The notes beneath the pieces were generated by a model. It was not told the origin of the DNA, searched no databases, and saw only the letters and a program-made list of their open reading frames with translations. From Pseudomonas benzenivorans (lineage in GTDB: Bacteria; Pseudomonadota; Gammaproteobacteria; Pseudomonadales; Pseudomonadaceae): DNA of 64,000 nt. The position numbers and the translations under genes are program-made. Below, piece by piece: positions 36,606-47,635 of this stretch (its first letter is position 1; each line of letters begins with the position of its first letter). The stretch is from the NCBI RefSeq assembly GCF_033547155.1, contig NZ_CP137892.1:2232001-2296000 (forward strand). The letters are read 5' to 3'.

Positions 36606-39600
36606 CGTTCGACCACCAGGCCGGCCGCACTGCGCCCGCTCAGGCGCCGGGCCAGGCGGTCGAAGTACAGGTAGATCACCGGCGTGGTGAACAGCGTCAG
36701 CAACTGGCTGAGCAGCAGGCCGCCGACCATCACCAGGCCCAGGGGCTGGCGCAGCTCGGCGCCGGAGCCGGTCGCCAGCATCAGCGGGATGGCGCCGAAC
36801 AGCGCCGCCAAGGTGGTCATCAGGATCGGCCGGAAGCGCAACAGCGCCGCGCGGTAGATCGCCTCCTGCGGGGTCATGCCCTGGTTGCGTTCGGCCTCCA
36901 GGGCGAAGTCGATCATCATGATCGCGTTCTTCTTGACGATGCCGATCAGCAGGATGATGCCGATGATGGCGATCAGGCCCAGGTCGTTGCCGGTCAGCAG
37001 CAGTGCGAGCAAGGCGCCGACCCCGGCCGAGGGCAACGTGGAGAGGATGGTGATGGGGTGGATATAGCTCTCGTAGAGCACGCCGAGGACGATGTACATG
37101 GTGACCACGGCCGCCAGGATCAGCAGCAGGGTGCTGGAGAGCGAGGCGCGGAAGGCTTCGGCCGCGCCCTGGAAGCGGCTCTGGATGCCGGCCGGCAGAC
37201 CGATCTCCTGCTGCACCCGTTCGATCACCGCCACCGCCTCGCCCAGGGCCACGCCGCCTGCCAGGTTGAACGACAGGGTCGCCGCCGGGAACTGACCTAT
37301 GTGGTTGACCAGCAGACTGGCGGCGCGCTCCTCGATACGGACCAGGGACGCCAGCGGCACCTGGCTGCCGGATGCCGTGGCCACATGCACCTGGCGCAGC
37401 GCCGCCGGGCCGAGGCTGCCGGCGCCCTGGCTCTCCAGCACCACCCGGTACTGGTTGGCCTGGGTGTAGATGGTGCTGATCTGCCGCTGGCCGAAGGCGT
37501 CGTACAGCGCGTCGTCGATATCGGCGATGCTCACGCCGAGGCGCCCGGCCAGGTCCCGGTCGATCTGCAGGTACAGCTGCAGGCCGCGGTTCTGCAGGTC
37601 GCTGGCGACATCGCGCAGTTGCGGCTGACGGGCCAGGGCGTCGACCAGCCTGGGCACCCACTGCTCCAGCAGCGCCAGGTCCGGCGACTCCAGGCTGAAC
37701 TGGAACTGGGTACGGCTGACCCGGTCCTCGATGGTCAGATCCTGCACCGGCTGCAGGTACAGCTCGATGCCGCTGAGCCGGGCCAGCTCGGGGCGCAGCC
37801 GTTCGATCACCTGGCTGGCGCTGACTTCGCGTTCGGCATGGGGCTTGAGGTTGATCAGCAGGCGGCCGCTGTTCAGGGTCGGGTTGTCGCCGTCCACGCC
37901 GATGTGCGACGACAGGCTGGCGACCGCCGGGTCGCGCAGTATCACCTCGGCCAGGCGCTGCTGACGCTCGCTCATGGCGCGGAAGGAGATCGCCTGCGGC
38001 GCCTCGGAGATGCCCTGGATCAGCCCGGTGTCCTGCACCGGGAAGAAGCCCTTGGGCACCGCCAGGTAGAGCAGCACGGTCAGCCCCAGGGTAGCCAGCG
38101 CCACCAGCAGGGTCAGCCCCTGGCGGGCCAGTACCCACTGCAGGCACTGGCCGTAGCGCGCGATCAATCCATCGATAAAGGCGCCGCTGGCCCGGTAGAA
38201 GCGCCCTTCCCCCTCGCCCTGCTCGGCCTTGAGCAGGCGCGCGCACATCATCGGCGTCAGACTCAGGGAAATCGCCAGGGAGATCAGGATGGCCACCGCC
38301 AGGGTGATGGCGAACTCGCGAAACAGCCGTCCGACCACGTCGGCCATGAACAGCAAGGGAATCAGCACCGCGATCAGCGACAGGGTCAGCGAGATCAGGG
38401 TGAAGCCGATCTCCCTGGCCCCCTTGAGCGCGGCGTTGAGCGGCGTTTCGCCGGCCTCCAGGTGGCGGGCGATGTTCTCCAGCATGACGATGGCGTCGTC
38501 CACCACGAAGCCGGTGGCGATGGTCAGGGCCATCAGTGTCAGGTTGTTGAGGGTGAAGCCGGCCAGGTACATCACGCCGAAGGTGCCGATCAGCGACAGC
38601 GGCACGACGATGGAGGGGATCACCGTGGCCGCCAGCTTGCGCAGGAACAGGAAGGTCACCAGCACCACCAGCGCCACCGCCAGCAACAGCTCGTGTTGCA
38701 CGTCACGCACCGCGGCGCGGATGGTCTGGGTGCGGTCGGTGAGCACCCGCACCTCGACGCTGGCCGGCAAGCCCTCGCGCAGGTGCGGCAGCAGGGTCTG
38801 GATGCGCTCGACCACCTCGATGACGTTGGCGCCCGGCTGGCGCTGCACGTTCACCAGCACCGCCTCGTTGCGGTCGGCCCAGGCCGCCAGGCGCTGGTTC
38901 TCGGCGCCGTCGACGATCTCGGCGACATCCTGCAGGCGCAGGGTGGCGCCGTCCTGATGGCTGAGGATCAGTTCGCGGTACTCGTCCGGCGACTGCAGCT
39001 GGTCGTTGGCGTCCAGCTGCGAGACCCGGGTCGGGCCGTCGAAATTGCCCTTGGGCTGGTTGACGTTGCTGGCGGTGATCAGCCTGCGCACGTCCGCCAG
39101 GTTCAGCCCGTAGGCGGCCAGGGCCTCGGGGTTGACCCGGATGCGCACCGCCGGCCGCTGGCCACCGGCCAGGGTGACCAGGCCGACGCCGCTGGTCTGG
39201 GCCAGTTTCTGCGCCAGGCGGGTGTCGACCAGGTCGTTGACCTGCGGCAACGGCAGGGTCTTGGAGCTGACCGCCAGGGTCAGCACCGGGGTGTCCGCCG
39301 GGTTGACCTTGTTGTACACCGGCGGCGCCGGCAGGTCGCCGGGCAGCAGGTTGCTCGCCCCGTTGATCGCCGCCTGCACCTCCTGCTCGGCGACGTCCAG
39401 CTCCACCTCCAGGTTGAAACGCAGGGTGATCACCGAGGCGCCGCCGGAGCTGGTCGAGGACATCTGCTTCAAGCCCGCCATCTGGCCGAACTGGCGCTCC
39501 AGCGGCGCGGTCACCAAGCGGGTCATCACATCCGGGCTGGCGCCTGGATAGAGGGTCATCACGCGAATGGTCGGGTAGTCCACCTCCGGCAACGCCGAGA

Positions 39601-39700
39601 CCGGCAGCAGGCGGTAGGCGATCAGGCCGCTGAGCAGGATCGCCAGCATGACCAGGGTGGTGGCGACCGGCCGCAGGATAAACAGGCGCGAGGCGTTCAT
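36602..39700 (-). CDS. muxB: MuxB, RND transporter subunit (MdtB type)
   Basis: The 1032-residue RND protein begins [20 protein letters not shown] and overlaps muxA by 4 bases (ATGA). The TM4 Asp pair in [20 protein letters not shown] is intact. It is the paralogous partner of muxC, about half identical by eye, and the two are expected to form a heteromeric pump with MuxA and OpmB. The order A-B-C-OpmB and the serial 4-base overlaps indicate one polycistronic message with coupled translation. Confidence 0.93.
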   Translation of the reverse strand: MNASRLFILRPVATTLVMLAILLSGLIAYRLLPVSALPEVDYPTIRVMTLYPGASPDVMTRLVTAPLERQFGQMAGLKQMSSTSSGGASVITLRFNLEVELDVAEQEVQAAINGASNLLPGDLPAPPVYNKVNPADTPVLTLAVSSKTLPLPQVNDLVDTRLAQKLAQTSGVGLVTLAGGQRPAVRIRVNPEALAAYGLNLADVRRLITASNVNQPKGNFDGPTRVSQLDANDQLQSPDEYRELILSHQDGATLRLQDVAEIVDGAENQRLAAWADRNEAVLVNVQRQPGANVIEVVERIQTLLPHLREGLPASVEVRVLTDRTQTIRAAVRDVQHELLLAVALVVLVTFLFLRKLAATVIPSIVVPLSLIGTFGVMYLAGFTLNNLTLMALTIATGFVVDDAIVMLENIARHLEAGETPLNAALKGAREIGFTLISLTLSLIAVLIPLLFMADVVGRLFREFAITLAVAILISLAISLSLTPMMCARLLKAEQGEGEGRFYRASGAFIDGLIARYGQCLQWVLARQGLTLLVALATLGLTVLLYLAVPKGFFPVQDTGLIQGISEAPQAISFRAMSERQQRLAEVILRDPAVASLSSHIGVDGDNPTLNSGRLLINLKPHAEREVSASQVIERLRPELARLSGIELYLQPVQDLTIEDRVSRTQFQFSLESPDLALLEQWVPRLVDALARQPQLRDVASDLQNRGLQLYLQIDRDLAGRLGVSIADIDDALYDAFGQRQISTIYTQANQYRVVLESQGAGSLGPAALRQVHVATASGSQVPLASLVRIEERAASLLVNHIGQFPAATLSFNLAGGVALGEAVAVIERVQQEIGLPAGIQSRFQGAAEAFRASLSSTLLLILAAVVTMYIVLGVLYESYIHPITILSTLPSAGVGALLALLLTGNDLGLIAIIGIILLIGIVKKNAIMMIDFALEAERNQGMTPQEAIYRAALLRFRPILMTTLAALFGAIPLMLATGSGAELRQPLGLVMVGGLLLSQLLTLFTTPVIYLYFDRLARRLSGRSAAGLVVER

Positions 39701-40914
39701 GCGTCGTCCTGCGCCCCGGTCTCGGCCTGCACCGTGGCCGGCGCCTCACTGTCACCTACCACCTCGACCAGGCTGCCCTCGCGCAGGCGGTCGGTGCCCT
39801 CGAGCACCAGGCGATCGCCGGCCTGCACGCCCTGTTCCACCAGGGTCAGCTCGCCGTTGCTGGGGCCGGCGACTATCGGCCGGACCTGCACCTTGTTGTC
39901 GCCATCTACGACATAGACGAAGGTGCCGCGGGCGCCGTACTGCACGGCGGCAGCCGGCATCAGGGTCGCGTTCTCGCGCGTCTGCAGGCGCAGGCGCACG
40001 TTGACGAACTGATTGGGGAACAGCAGCTCCTCGGCGTTCTCGAAGCGAGCCTTGAGCTTGACCGTGCCGGTGGCGGTGTCGATCAGATTGTCCAGGCTGT
40101 CCAGCCGGCCCTCGGCCAGCCGAATGCGCTCGTTGCGGTCCCAGGCCTCCACCGGCAATGACCGGCCGCCGCGGAACTGCTGCAGCACGGCCGGCAGCTC
40201 GGCCTCCGGCAGGGTGAACAGCACCGACACCGGCTGGGTCTGGGTGATCACCACCAGCGGCAGGGTGTCGCCGGGGCCGACCAGGTTGCCGGCATCCACC
40301 TGGCGCAGCCCCAGGCGCCCGCCTATGGGCGCGCGCACCTGGGTGAAGCCCAGGTTCAGGCGCGCCTGGGCGACGGCCGCCTGGTTGCTCTGGAGGGTAC
40401 CGCGGTACTGGTTGACCAGCGCCTGCTGGGTGTCCAGCGTCTGCTTGGCGATGGAGTCCTGTTCGTACAGGCCCCGGTAGCGGGCCAGGTCGATCTCGGC
40501 GTTGCGCAGCTGCGCCTGGTTCTCCTGCTGCACACCGAGGGCCTGCTGCAGGGCCACCTCGTAGGGGCGCGGGTCGATGCGCGCCAGCAGCTCGCCGGCC
40601 TCGACCCGCTGGCCGTCGGCGAACAACACCTCGACGAGTTGGCCCTCGACCCGCGGACGCACATCGACCCGGTTGTAGGCGGTCACTGTACCCAAGGCCT
40701 TGAGTTCGATCGGGAAATCGCCCTGGAGGACGCTGGCCACCCGTACCGGCACTGGCCCGCCGTCGCCCCAGTGCCCCCCGCCGCGCCGCGGCTCGGGCTG
40801 GCTCGGCCAGAACCACCAGACGAGCAAAATGACGCCGACCAGCAGGCTCAGGCCCGTCAGCCACTGGCGGCGCGCGGCGTACAGTCGGTGGGGTGTCGCT
40901 TGAATCTCGGGCAT
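39697..40914 (-). CDS. muxA: MuxA, periplasmic adaptor of MuxABC-OpmB
   Basis: The 405-residue membrane-fusion protein has an N-terminal membrane anchor (about 17-37, [19 protein letters not shown]) and no lipobox, unlike MexE above. Then come lipoyl halves ([14 protein letters not shown] and [12 protein letters not shown]), an alpha-hairpin (about 120-185) and beta-barrel domains. It is the first gene of the mux operon. The 164 bases upstream hold no obvious operator; a decayed LysR gene lies just beyond, so a former local regulator may have been lost. In P. aeruginosa the operon is expressed weakly in wild type. Confidence 0.92.
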   Translation of the reverse strand: MPEIQATPHRLYAARRQWLTGLSLLVGVILLVWWFWPSQPEPRRGGGHWGDGGPVPVRVASVLQGDFPIELKALGTVTAYNRVDVRPRVEGQLVEVLFADGQRVEAGELLARIDPRPYEVALQQALGVQQENQAQLRNAEIDLARYRGLYEQDSIAKQTLDTQQALVNQYRGTLQSNQAAVAQARLNLGFTQVRAPIGGRLGLRQVDAGNLVGPGDTLPLVVITQTQPVSVLFTLPEAELPAVLQQFRGGRSLPVEAWDRNERIRLAEGRLDSLDNLIDTATGTVKLKARFENAEELLFPNQFVNVRLRLQTRENATLMPAAAVQYGARGTFVYVVDGDNKVQVRPIVAGPSNGELTLVEQGVQAGDRLVLEGTDRLREGSLVEVVGDSEAPATVQAETGAQDDA

Positions 40915-41078
40915 GGCTCGGACCGCTTTCTTGGGAGCCTGAACGATAAGCAGTAGCGGCCATGAAGCAAAGCCTCTTTACCGCCTATTTACCCTCGCGC
41001 GAGTTGGCTAAGCCTATGAGCCGCCGGCAAAAACAGGTACCGCCCGATGCCTTGGCGCAGTGTTCTCCGGTTCCTGGG

Positions 41079-41820
41079 CTACCCGGAGAGCTTCTGGCTC
41101 AGCAGGTCGTGTCGGGAAAACAGTTCAACCAGCCAGTCGACGAACACCCGTACCCGCCGCGACAGTTGCCGCTGGGGCGGATAGAGCGCGGTCAGCGGCA
41201 GCGGTGCCGGCCGCACGTCGCCGAGTATCTACAGCAGGGTGGCGGCTGCCAACTGTTCACGCAGGTGGTACTCCGGCGCCTGGATGATGCCCATTCCCGC
41301 CTCGCAAGCGGCGACATAACACTCGGCATTACTCAGGCTTATGCTGCCGGGCAAGGCCAGTTCGACCCGCTCCCCCGCCACCAGAAACTCCAGGGGGAAA
41401 CGCCGTCCGGTCAGCGAGGAGAAATAGTTGACCGCCCGGTGCCCCTCCAGCTCGGCGAGGGTGTGTGGCGTGCCGTACCGCGCCAGGTAGGCTGCGCTGG
41501 CACAGGTCACTTGCGGCAGCGCGGTCAAAGGCCGGGCCACCAGGCTGCTGTCGTGCACCTCGCCGCCCCGCAGCACGCAATCCACCCCTTCGCGGATCAG
41601 GTCCACCGGGCGGTCGCTGGCGCCGACTTCCAGTTCGATGCGCGGATAGCGGGCGCAGAACTCCGGCAGCGCCGGAATCACCACGCGATGCGCGAGCGAG
41701 GCCGGCAGATCCACGCGCAAACGGCCCTGGGGGCCGCTGCAACTGCGGGCGAGACCGACTCGGTCTCCTCCAAGTCGGCCAGCAGGCGCAGGCAGCGCTC
41801 GTAATGGTCGCTAAGCCCAA
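41079..41820 (-). pseudogene. decayed LysR-family regulator
   Basis: The remnant begins just after the tpx terminator with DHYERCLRLLADLEETESV, the linker helix that normally follows a LysR DNA-binding domain near residue 75. The whole helix-turn-helix is missing. Near 41740 the frame shifts by one to GPQGRLRVDLPASLAHRVVI, the start of the effector domain. An in-frame TAG at 41229-41231, most simply a CAG-to-TAG change, interrupts it before the tail ILGDVRPAPLPLTALYPPQR, which runs to a final stop at 41079. Three separate lesions leave no doubt that it is dead. It sits upstream of muxA on the same strand and may once have regulated that or another operon. Confidence 0.88.
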
Positions 41821-41849
41821 TAAAAAACGGCCCATGTGGTGGGCCGTTT
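41820..41849 (-). terminator. rho-independent terminator of tpx
   Basis: On the minus strand a 9-base perfect stem (AAACGGCCC / GGGCCGTTT, loop of 7) is followed by a run of T (41820-41827 read in reverse), about 20 bases after the tpx stop. It now forms the left junction of the LysR remnant. Confidence 0.88.
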
Positions 41850-41870
41850 CTCTTGCTGCGATAGCCGCCT

Positions 41871-42371
41871 TTACTTGAGCGCCGCCTCGGCCGCGTCGTA
41901 GTTCGGCTCGTCGGCGATCTCGGCCACCAGTTCGCTGTGCAGCACCTTGTCGTGCTCGTCCAGCACCACCACGGCGCGCGCGGCGACGCCGGCCAGGGGA
42001 CCGTCGGCGATGGCCACGCCGTAATCCTTGAGGAACTCACCGCCGCGCATGGTCGACAGACTGATCACGTTATCCAGGCCTTCGGCACCGCAGAAACGCG
42101 CCTGGGCGAACGGCAGGTCAGCGGAGATGCACAGCACCAGGGTGTTGGCCATCTTGCTCGCTTCGCTGTTGAATTTGCGTACCGAGGTGGCGCAGGTCGG
42201 CGTATCGACGCTGGGGAAGATGTTCAGCACTTTGCGTTTGCCGGCCAGGCTGGCCAGGCTGACATCGCTCAGATCGCTGCCGACCAGGCTGAAGGCCGGG
42301 GCCTGTTGGCCGACCTGCGGCAGCTGACCAGCGACTTGTACCGGGTTGCCTTTGAGGGTGACTTGCGCCAT
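41871..42371 (-). CDS. tpx: thiol peroxidase Tpx (atypical 2-Cys peroxiredoxin)
   Basis: The 166-residue periplasm- or cytosol-located peroxiredoxin reduces lipid and hydrogen peroxides using thioredoxin. The peroxidatic Cys60 is in [13 protein letters not shown] with the catalytic Thr/Arg context, and the resolving Cys94 is in ARFCGAEG; both fit the Tpx family, as does the length. No signal peptide is visible, so it is probably cytosolic or peripherally exported. It has its own terminator. It stands alone between the symporter gene and the LysR remnant. Confidence 0.95.
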   Translation of the reverse strand: MAQVTLKGNPVQVAGQLPQVGQQAPAFSLVGSDLSDVSLASLAGKRKVLNIFPSVDTPTCATSVRKFNSEASKMANTLVLCISADLPFAQARFCGAEGLDNVISLSTMRGGEFLKDYGVAIADGPLAGVAARAVVVLDEHDKVLHSELVAEIADEPNYDAAEAALK

Positions 42372-42478
42372 GAGTTGATCCTTTCTCTGCAGGGTTGAGG
42401 GCTGTTATCGGGTTGAACCGGGATGGACAGAAATATCTGACCCTTAAGTCAGACTCTTCTTCCCGTCCCGGCGACACA

Positions 42479-43822
42479 TCAGTTTCTCGCGAAATGCTCC
42501 TGGGTCAGCTTGACCACCACGGGGCTCAGGAGCAACAGCGACAGCAGGTTGGGCAGTGCCATCAGGCCGTTGAGGGTGTCGGCCAGCAGCCAGGCGAAGT
42601 CCAGCTGGGCGATGGCACCGAAGGGCACGGCCAGGACCCAGAGGATGCGGAACGGCAGGATCGACTGGGTACCGACGAGGAATTCCCAGCACTTCTCGCC
42701 GTAATACCCCCAACCGAGGATGGTGGTGAAGGCGAAGACCACCAGGGCGATGCTGAGGATGGCGCCGCCGAAACCGGGCATGCCGGCCTCGAAGGCCGCC
42801 GCCGAGAGCCCCGCGCCACTGACGCCGCTGGTCCACATGCCCGAGCAGATGATCGCCAGGCCGGTCAGGGTGCAGATGATCAGGGTGTCGATGAAGGTCC
42901 CGAGCATGCCGATCATCCCCGAGCGCACCGCGCTGGTGGTGGTACCGGCCGCCTGGGCGATGCCGGCGGTGCCCAGGCCCGCCTCGTTGGAGAAGATGCC
43001 GCGGGCCACGCCGAAGCGGATGGCCGCCATCACCGCCGCGCCGGCGAAGCCGCCGGTGGCGGCCACCGGGCTGAAGGCATGGGTGAAGATCAGCGCGAAG
43101 GCGCCGGGGATCGCTGCGGAATGCACCACCAGCACGACGACGGCCGCGGCAATATAGGCGATGGCCATGGTCGGCACCAGGGAGGCGGCGACCAGGCCGA
43201 TGCGCTTGATGCCGCCGAGGATCACCAGGCCGACGCAGACCATGGCGACCAGCCCGGTGACCCAGGCCGGTACGCCGAAGGTGTCGGTCAGGGCGTGGGC
43301 CATGGAGTTGACCTGGACCATGTTGCCGATGCCGAAGCCGGCCAGGCCGCCGAAGATGGCGAAGGCCGTGCCCAGCCATACCCATTTGGGCCCCAGGCCG
43401 TTCTTGATCGCGTACATCGGTCCACCGACATGCTCCTTGCGCGCGTCGGTCTCGCGGTAATGCACCGCCAGCACCACTTCACAGTACTTGGTGGCCATGC
43501 CGACCAGGGCGGTGCACCACATCCAGAACAGCGCGCCGGGGCCGCCGAGGAAGATCGCGGTGGCCACGCCGGCGATGTTGCCGGTGCCGACCGTGGCGGC
43601 CAGGCAGGTCATCAGCGCCTGGAAGGGGCTGATCTCGCCACTGGCCTCGTCGCCCTTCTTGCGGCCTTGCCACATCAGCTTGAAACCGGCGCCTATCTTG
43701 CTCAGGGGCATGAACTTCAGACGCAGCATGAGGAACAGTCCGGTGCCGAGGATCGCCACCAGCATGGGTGGGCCCCAGACCAGGCCGTTGACTTGATTGA
43801 CCAGGTTGGTGATGAACTCCAT
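42479..43822 (-). CDS. alanine/glycine:cation symporter (AGCS family)
   Basis: The 447-residue membrane protein takes up alanine, glycine or a related amino acid with sodium. AGCS signatures are visible: CLAATVGTGNIAGVATAIFLGGPGA split around residues 70-95, KYCEVVLAVHYRETD, and RGIFSNEAGLGTAGIAQA. About eleven transmembrane helices are expected. I start at the ATG at 43822 (MEFITNL) because AAGGAG lies 6 bases upstream; the frame continues further upstream without a better site. It is probably monocistronic. The exact amino acid and cation cannot be read from sequence. Confidence 0.9.
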   Translation of the reverse strand: MEFITNLVNQVNGLVWGPPMLVAILGTGLFLMLRLKFMPLSKIGAGFKLMWQGRKKGDEASGEISPFQALMTCLAATVGTGNIAGVATAIFLGGPGALFWMWCTALVGMATKYCEVVLAVHYRETDARKEHVGGPMYAIKNGLGPKWVWLGTAFAIFGGLAGFGIGNMVQVNSMAHALTDTFGVPAWVTGLVAMVCVGLVILGGIKRIGLVAASLVPTMAIAYIAAAVVVLVVHSAAIPGAFALIFTHAFSPVAATGGFAGAAVMAAIRFGVARGIFSNEAGLGTAGIAQAAGTTTSAVRSGMIGMLGTFIDTLIICTLTGLAIICSGMWTSGVSGAGLSAAAFEAGMPGFGGAILSIALVVFAFTTILGWGYYGEKCWEFLVGTQSILPFRILWVLAVPFGAIAQLDFAWLLADTLNGLMALPNLLSLLLLSPVVVKLTQEHFARN

Positions 43823-43960
43823 GGCAGTCTCCTTCATCTGATTGCGCGCGCCGCTGGCCGGCCGGCCGCGAACATTGACCTGCACCTGGGCTTGATAAAT
43901 CACTTTAGTCCAGAGCAGCCGATGCAGCTTCAGGACGACGTGCCGTTGGCCAGGACGAGA

Positions 43961-46900
43961 CTAGAAGTCGCGGCGGTAGAACAGGTCCAGGGAACTGGCC
44001 AGGCCGCTGGCGGCCTCCAGGTACAGGCGCTTGCTCAACTGGTAGCGCAGCGCCAGGGTATTGGCCGGCTCGAACACGCCGACGCCGTAACGCAGGCTCA
44101 GGCGCTCGGACAGGTTGCCGCTGGCCACCACGCTGGTGGTTACCCCGCTGCCCTCGCTGTCGAGCTGGAAGTCCTCGATGCCCAGGCGCTGGGCCAGGCC
44201 GCCGGTCAGCGAGGCGCTGCTGGCCAGCCCCATGGCCAGGGCCGCCTGGGCCAGCAGGTTGTTGTCGCCACTGCCCTGCCCCTGTGGCCGGCCGAGCACC
44301 AGGTAGGACAGGGCCTGCTCCTGGCTCATCGCCGGCTCGGAGAACACCTCGCTCCTGGGTTGCTCGGCGCGGCCGCTCAGACGCAGACCGGCGACCACCT
44401 GATCGACCCGACGGATCGCCTCGATGTCGAGGAACGGCTGGTCGATGGGCCCGGCGAACAGCAGGCGTGCGCGGCGAATGGTCAGGCGCTGGCCATAGGC
44501 ACGGAAGCGTCCGTTGTTGAGGTTCAGTTCGCCGCGGGTGTCGAGGTCGTCGCCGATGTGCACACGTCCGGCCAGATCGGCCCTCAGGCCGAAACCGGAG
44601 AAGCTCAGGCGGTCCTGGCCGACCTCCACGTCGATATCCATGGCGATGGCCGGCGCCCGGGCCGGCGGGCTGTCCTGACCGACTATCACGGCGTCATCGG
44701 ACAGCTGCACGGTGGACGGCGGCAGCTCGCGTATCTGGATCTTGCCGCGGGGTATCGCCACCTTGCCGCTCAGGGCCAGCTGATCCGCTGCCAGGCTCAG
44801 CCGCAGATCCGGCTCGACCTCCAGCTCCGCATAGGGTTCGACGCTGACCGGCAGGCGTCTGCCACGCACGCGCAGCTGCCCCTGCAGGCCGCTGGCCCAG
44901 GTCAGCTCGCCGGACAACTCGCCGCGCCCCTGCTCACCGCTGCGCCAACCGCCGTCCAGCTGCAGGCGTTCGCCGGCGATATTCGCCTGCAGCTGCAGGT
45001 CGCGGAAGTTGCTCGGCAGCTCGCCGCCGCCGATCTCACCATCGCGCAGCTGCACACGGCCATCGATCCGCGGCGCCAGCAGCTCGCCGCCCAGGCTGCC
45101 GCTGCCCTCCAGGCGTCCGGCCAGCTGCTCGACCCGTGGCACGAAGGGCCGGGCCAGGGCCAGGTCCAGGCCGCTCAGGCGGAAACTGCCGCTCAGCGGC
45201 TTGCGCGTCGAACGCGGATCGAGCGTGGCCTGCAGCGACAGTTCGCCGAGCTTCGGCCCACGCAGCGCGAGCCGCGTGTCGATGCCCGCCGGGCGCAATT
45301 GGCTGTCCAGGCGCAGCTCGTCGTAGCCGAACGTCAGCCACTGATCCTGATCGCGGATGCGCCAACTGCCGCGCCCGGCATCGACCGTGACCCGACCGCG
45401 GGGCCCGCTGGGCGGTAAGTCGAGGGCGATCTCGGCATCCAGCTGCCCCTGCCAGGCGAAGTCCTTGGGCAGCCAGGGGCTCAGGCTGTCGAGGGGGAAG
45501 TCGGCCAGGCGATAGCGAATCTGCGGCTCGGGCAGCAGCCGTTGCGCCTCGCCGCACAGGCTGGCCGGCCCGGAACGCCAGCAATGGGCGCCCAGTTCGA
45601 GTCGGCCGTCGGCCCTGCGCAGCAGGCCGGCCGGTTGCTGCAGGCGCCAGTCCTGGCCGCCGCTGTGCACCTCGCCGCTGCGCAACCGGCCGTGCCAGGC
45701 ACCGTCACGCAGCTCGCCGGCCACATCCAGGGCGCCGCGCAGCAACGGCCCCTCGAGCTGCACCTGCAGCTGTTGGCGTCGCGCATCGCCGCGACCCGTC
45801 GCGCTCAGGCGGCCCAGCTCGGTCTCTCCCAGGGCAATGCCATCGGCCTGCAGCTCGATCCGGGCCTGCTGTGTGGCGTCGAGCCGGGCATCCAACTCCA
45901 GGCGCTGTACACGCCGCTCGGCAACGGCCAGGCGCCGGCCTTGAGCCCGCAGCCGGCCTTGTGGGGCCTGCAGGCTGCCGGCCAGGTCCAGCCGCCCCTC
46001 GAGCTGGCCCTGTAGCTGCGGCCACAACTGGCCGAGGCGCGGCAGCGCCAGTTGCAACTGCCCACTGAGGCGTTCCTGCAGCGCGCCACTGCCCTGTATG
46101 CGGTTGTCGCCCAGGCGCAGGTCGATCCGGCGCAGCGTCCAGTGGTCGCCGGCCCCGCTGGCCTGGGCCTGCAGGCGCGCCGGCTGGCCGCGCAGGCGAC
46201 CGTCGAGGTCGATGTCCGCCTCCAGACGCAGACGTCCCTGCTGCAACTCGCCGCTGCTGTTCAGGGGACCGGCGAGCCGTCCGGGCAGCTCGGCCAGCCA
46301 GTAGGCTGGATCGAGGTCGCTCAGCTGCAGCCGTGCGTCCCAGCGCAGGCCCTCGGCGAAGCCCAGGCTGAGCTGGCCGGTGGCGCGACCTTGGCCGGCC
46401 TGTAGGCGCAGATCGGGGAGGAACAACTGCCGCAGGTCGCCACTGAGTGGGCTCTGCAGGTTGAAGTCGCCGGCCGGTCCCTGCAGCTGGGCAGCGAAGT
46501 GGCCGAGGTAGTGGCCGTCCTGATAGGCCAGCTCACCCCGCAGCTGGCGCAGGCTCACCGGCGGCTCTTCGACCTCCGGCAGCAGGCGCCGCCAGGGGAA
46601 GTCCTGCCAGTGGAAACGACTGTCGAGGCTCAGCGCCTCCTGCCAGTCGATCCGGCCGCTGAGGTGCAGATGTTGCTCGGGCCCGGCTTCCAGGCTCAGC
46701 TTGGCCACCTCGGCGCCCTGCAGGTCGACCCGCCCCTGCAGGGCCAGGGCCAGGGCCAGCGCACCGCCCTCCCCCGGCAGTTCGGCCGTGCCCTGGACCC
46801 GGTAACCGCTGGCCAGGTCGCCACCGGCGCTGAGCTCGACCTTGTCCAGGCGCAGGGTCGGCGGCAGTTCGCCGCTGGCCATGAAGCCATCGGCGATCAG

Positions 46901-47635
46901 CCGGGCGGTCGCCGGCAGGTTCTCGGCCAGCGGTTGCACCTCGCCGCTCAGACGCCCCTGCAGATAGCCACTGCTGTCGGCGCTCAGGCGCAGACTGCCG
47001 AGCAGGTCGCCGTCCACCTCCAGGGCCAGTTGCCAGTCGTGCTTATCGGGCGCCGGCAGCTGCAGACGTCCGCTGGCGCTGAGCGGCCAAGCTCCTTGCG
47101 GCTGCAGGCGGCCCTGCAGTTCGAGCTGCAGCCCACCGCGGCGCACCGCGAGACGGTCGATGCTCAGGCCCTCGTCCTGCCAGTGCGCCGACAACTGCAG
47201 GCCGTGCAACGGCTCATCGTCATCGATCAGCAGGCTGCCGATGCGCAGTTCGCCCAGCTCCACGGCCAGGGGCAATTGCAGATCCGGCAGGCCTAAGGGT
47301 TGGGCATCGGGCTCCGTGCTCGGGGCGCTCTGCAGTTCGACCCGCTCGGCCTGCAGACGCGCGACGCACAGGGTCAGACGCCACAGGCAGCGTGGCGACC
47401 ACTCCAGTAGCGGCGCCTGCACCACCAGGCGATCGTCGTCCTGATGCCAGGTCAGGCGCTCGGCCTGCCAACGGCCGCCCAGGCGGCCCTCGAAACCCTC
47501 GACCTTCAGCCCCGGCACCCTCTCCAGCGCCCAGCGGCTGCCGCCGCTCGTGCCGAGCAGCAGCCACAGTGCCAGCGCTACCAGGGCGATGACGCCGAGC
47601 AGCGCATAGGCGCCGCAGCGCAGACCGCGCCTCAC
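43961..47635 (-). CDS. tamB: TamB, inner-membrane bridge protein of the translocation and assembly module
   Basis: The 1224-residue protein has an N-terminal transmembrane anchor (about 8-30, LLGVIALVALALWLLLGTSG), a very long beta-rich middle of the AsmA/TamB bridge type and the C-terminal DUF490 domain with RVDQVVAGLRLSGRAEQPRSE and EQALSYLVLGRP. With TamA it helps insert some outer-membrane proteins, and TamB-family proteins also help carry phospholipid to the outer membrane. It starts inside the tamA stop (4-base overlap). The abundance of leucine/arginine-rich strand repeats explains the long shadow frames on the opposite strand. Confidence 0.93.
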   Translation of the reverse strand: MRRGLRCGAYALLGVIALVALALWLLLGTSGGSRWALERVPGLKVEGFEGRLGGRWQAERLTWHQDDDRLVVQAPLLEWSPRCLWRLTLCVARLQAERVELQSAPSTEPDAQPLGLPDLQLPLAVELGELRIGSLLIDDDEPLHGLQLSAHWQDEGLSIDRLAVRRGGLQLELQGRLQPQGAWPLSASGRLQLPAPDKHDWQLALEVDGDLLGSLRLSADSSGYLQGRLSGEVQPLAENLPATARLIADGFMASGELPPTLRLDKVELSAGGDLASGYRVQGTAELPGEGGALALALALQGRVDLQGAEVAKLSLEAGPEQHLHLSGRIDWQEALSLDSRFHWQDFPWRRLLPEVEEPPVSLRQLRGELAYQDGHYLGHFAAQLQGPAGDFNLQSPLSGDLRQLFLPDLRLQAGQGRATGQLSLGFAEGLRWDARLQLSDLDPAYWLAELPGRLAGPLNSSGELQQGRLRLEADIDLDGRLRGQPARLQAQASGAGDHWTLRRIDLRLGDNRIQGSGALQERLSGQLQLALPRLGQLWPQLQGQLEGRLDLAGSLQAPQGRLRAQGRRLAVAERRVQRLELDARLDATQQARIELQADGIALGETELGRLSATGRGDARRQQLQVQLEGPLLRGALDVAGELRDGAWHGRLRSGEVHSGGQDWRLQQPAGLLRRADGRLELGAHCWRSGPASLCGEAQRLLPEPQIRYRLADFPLDSLSPWLPKDFAWQGQLDAEIALDLPPSGPRGRVTVDAGRGSWRIRDQDQWLTFGYDELRLDSQLRPAGIDTRLALRGPKLGELSLQATLDPRSTRKPLSGSFRLSGLDLALARPFVPRVEQLAGRLEGSGSLGGELLAPRIDGRVQLRDGEIGGGELPSNFRDLQLQANIAGERLQLDGGWRSGEQGRGELSGELTWASGLQGQLRVRGRRLPVSVEPYAELEVEPDLRLSLAADQLALSGKVAIPRGKIQIRELPPSTVQLSDDAVIVGQDSPPARAPAIAMDIDVEVGQDRLSFSGFGLRADLAGRVHIGDDLDTRGELNLNNGRFRAYGQRLTIRRARLLFAGPIDQPFLDIEAIRRVDQVVAGLRLSGRAEQPRSEVFSEPAMSQEQALSYLVLGRPQGQGSGDNNLLAQAALAMGLASSASLTGGLAQRLGIEDFQLDSEGSGVTTSVVASGNLSERLSLRYGVGVFEPANTLALRYQLSKRLYLEAASGLASSLDLFYRRDF

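Noticed and set aside
36606-38246. 546-residue N-terminal extension of muxC
   Set aside because: The extension is muxB read in another frame (Pro/Gly/Arg rich). The true start at 36605 matches RND N-termini and overlaps the muxB stop.
40915-41078. operator for the mux operon
   Set aside because: No clear inverted repeat or -35/-10 pair stands out; nothing firm enough to list.
42395-45418. 1007-residue plus-strand frame opposite the symporter and tamB
   Set aside because: Low-complexity Gln/Ala/Gly/His sequence crossing three real minus-strand genes; a shadow of tamB and its neighbours.
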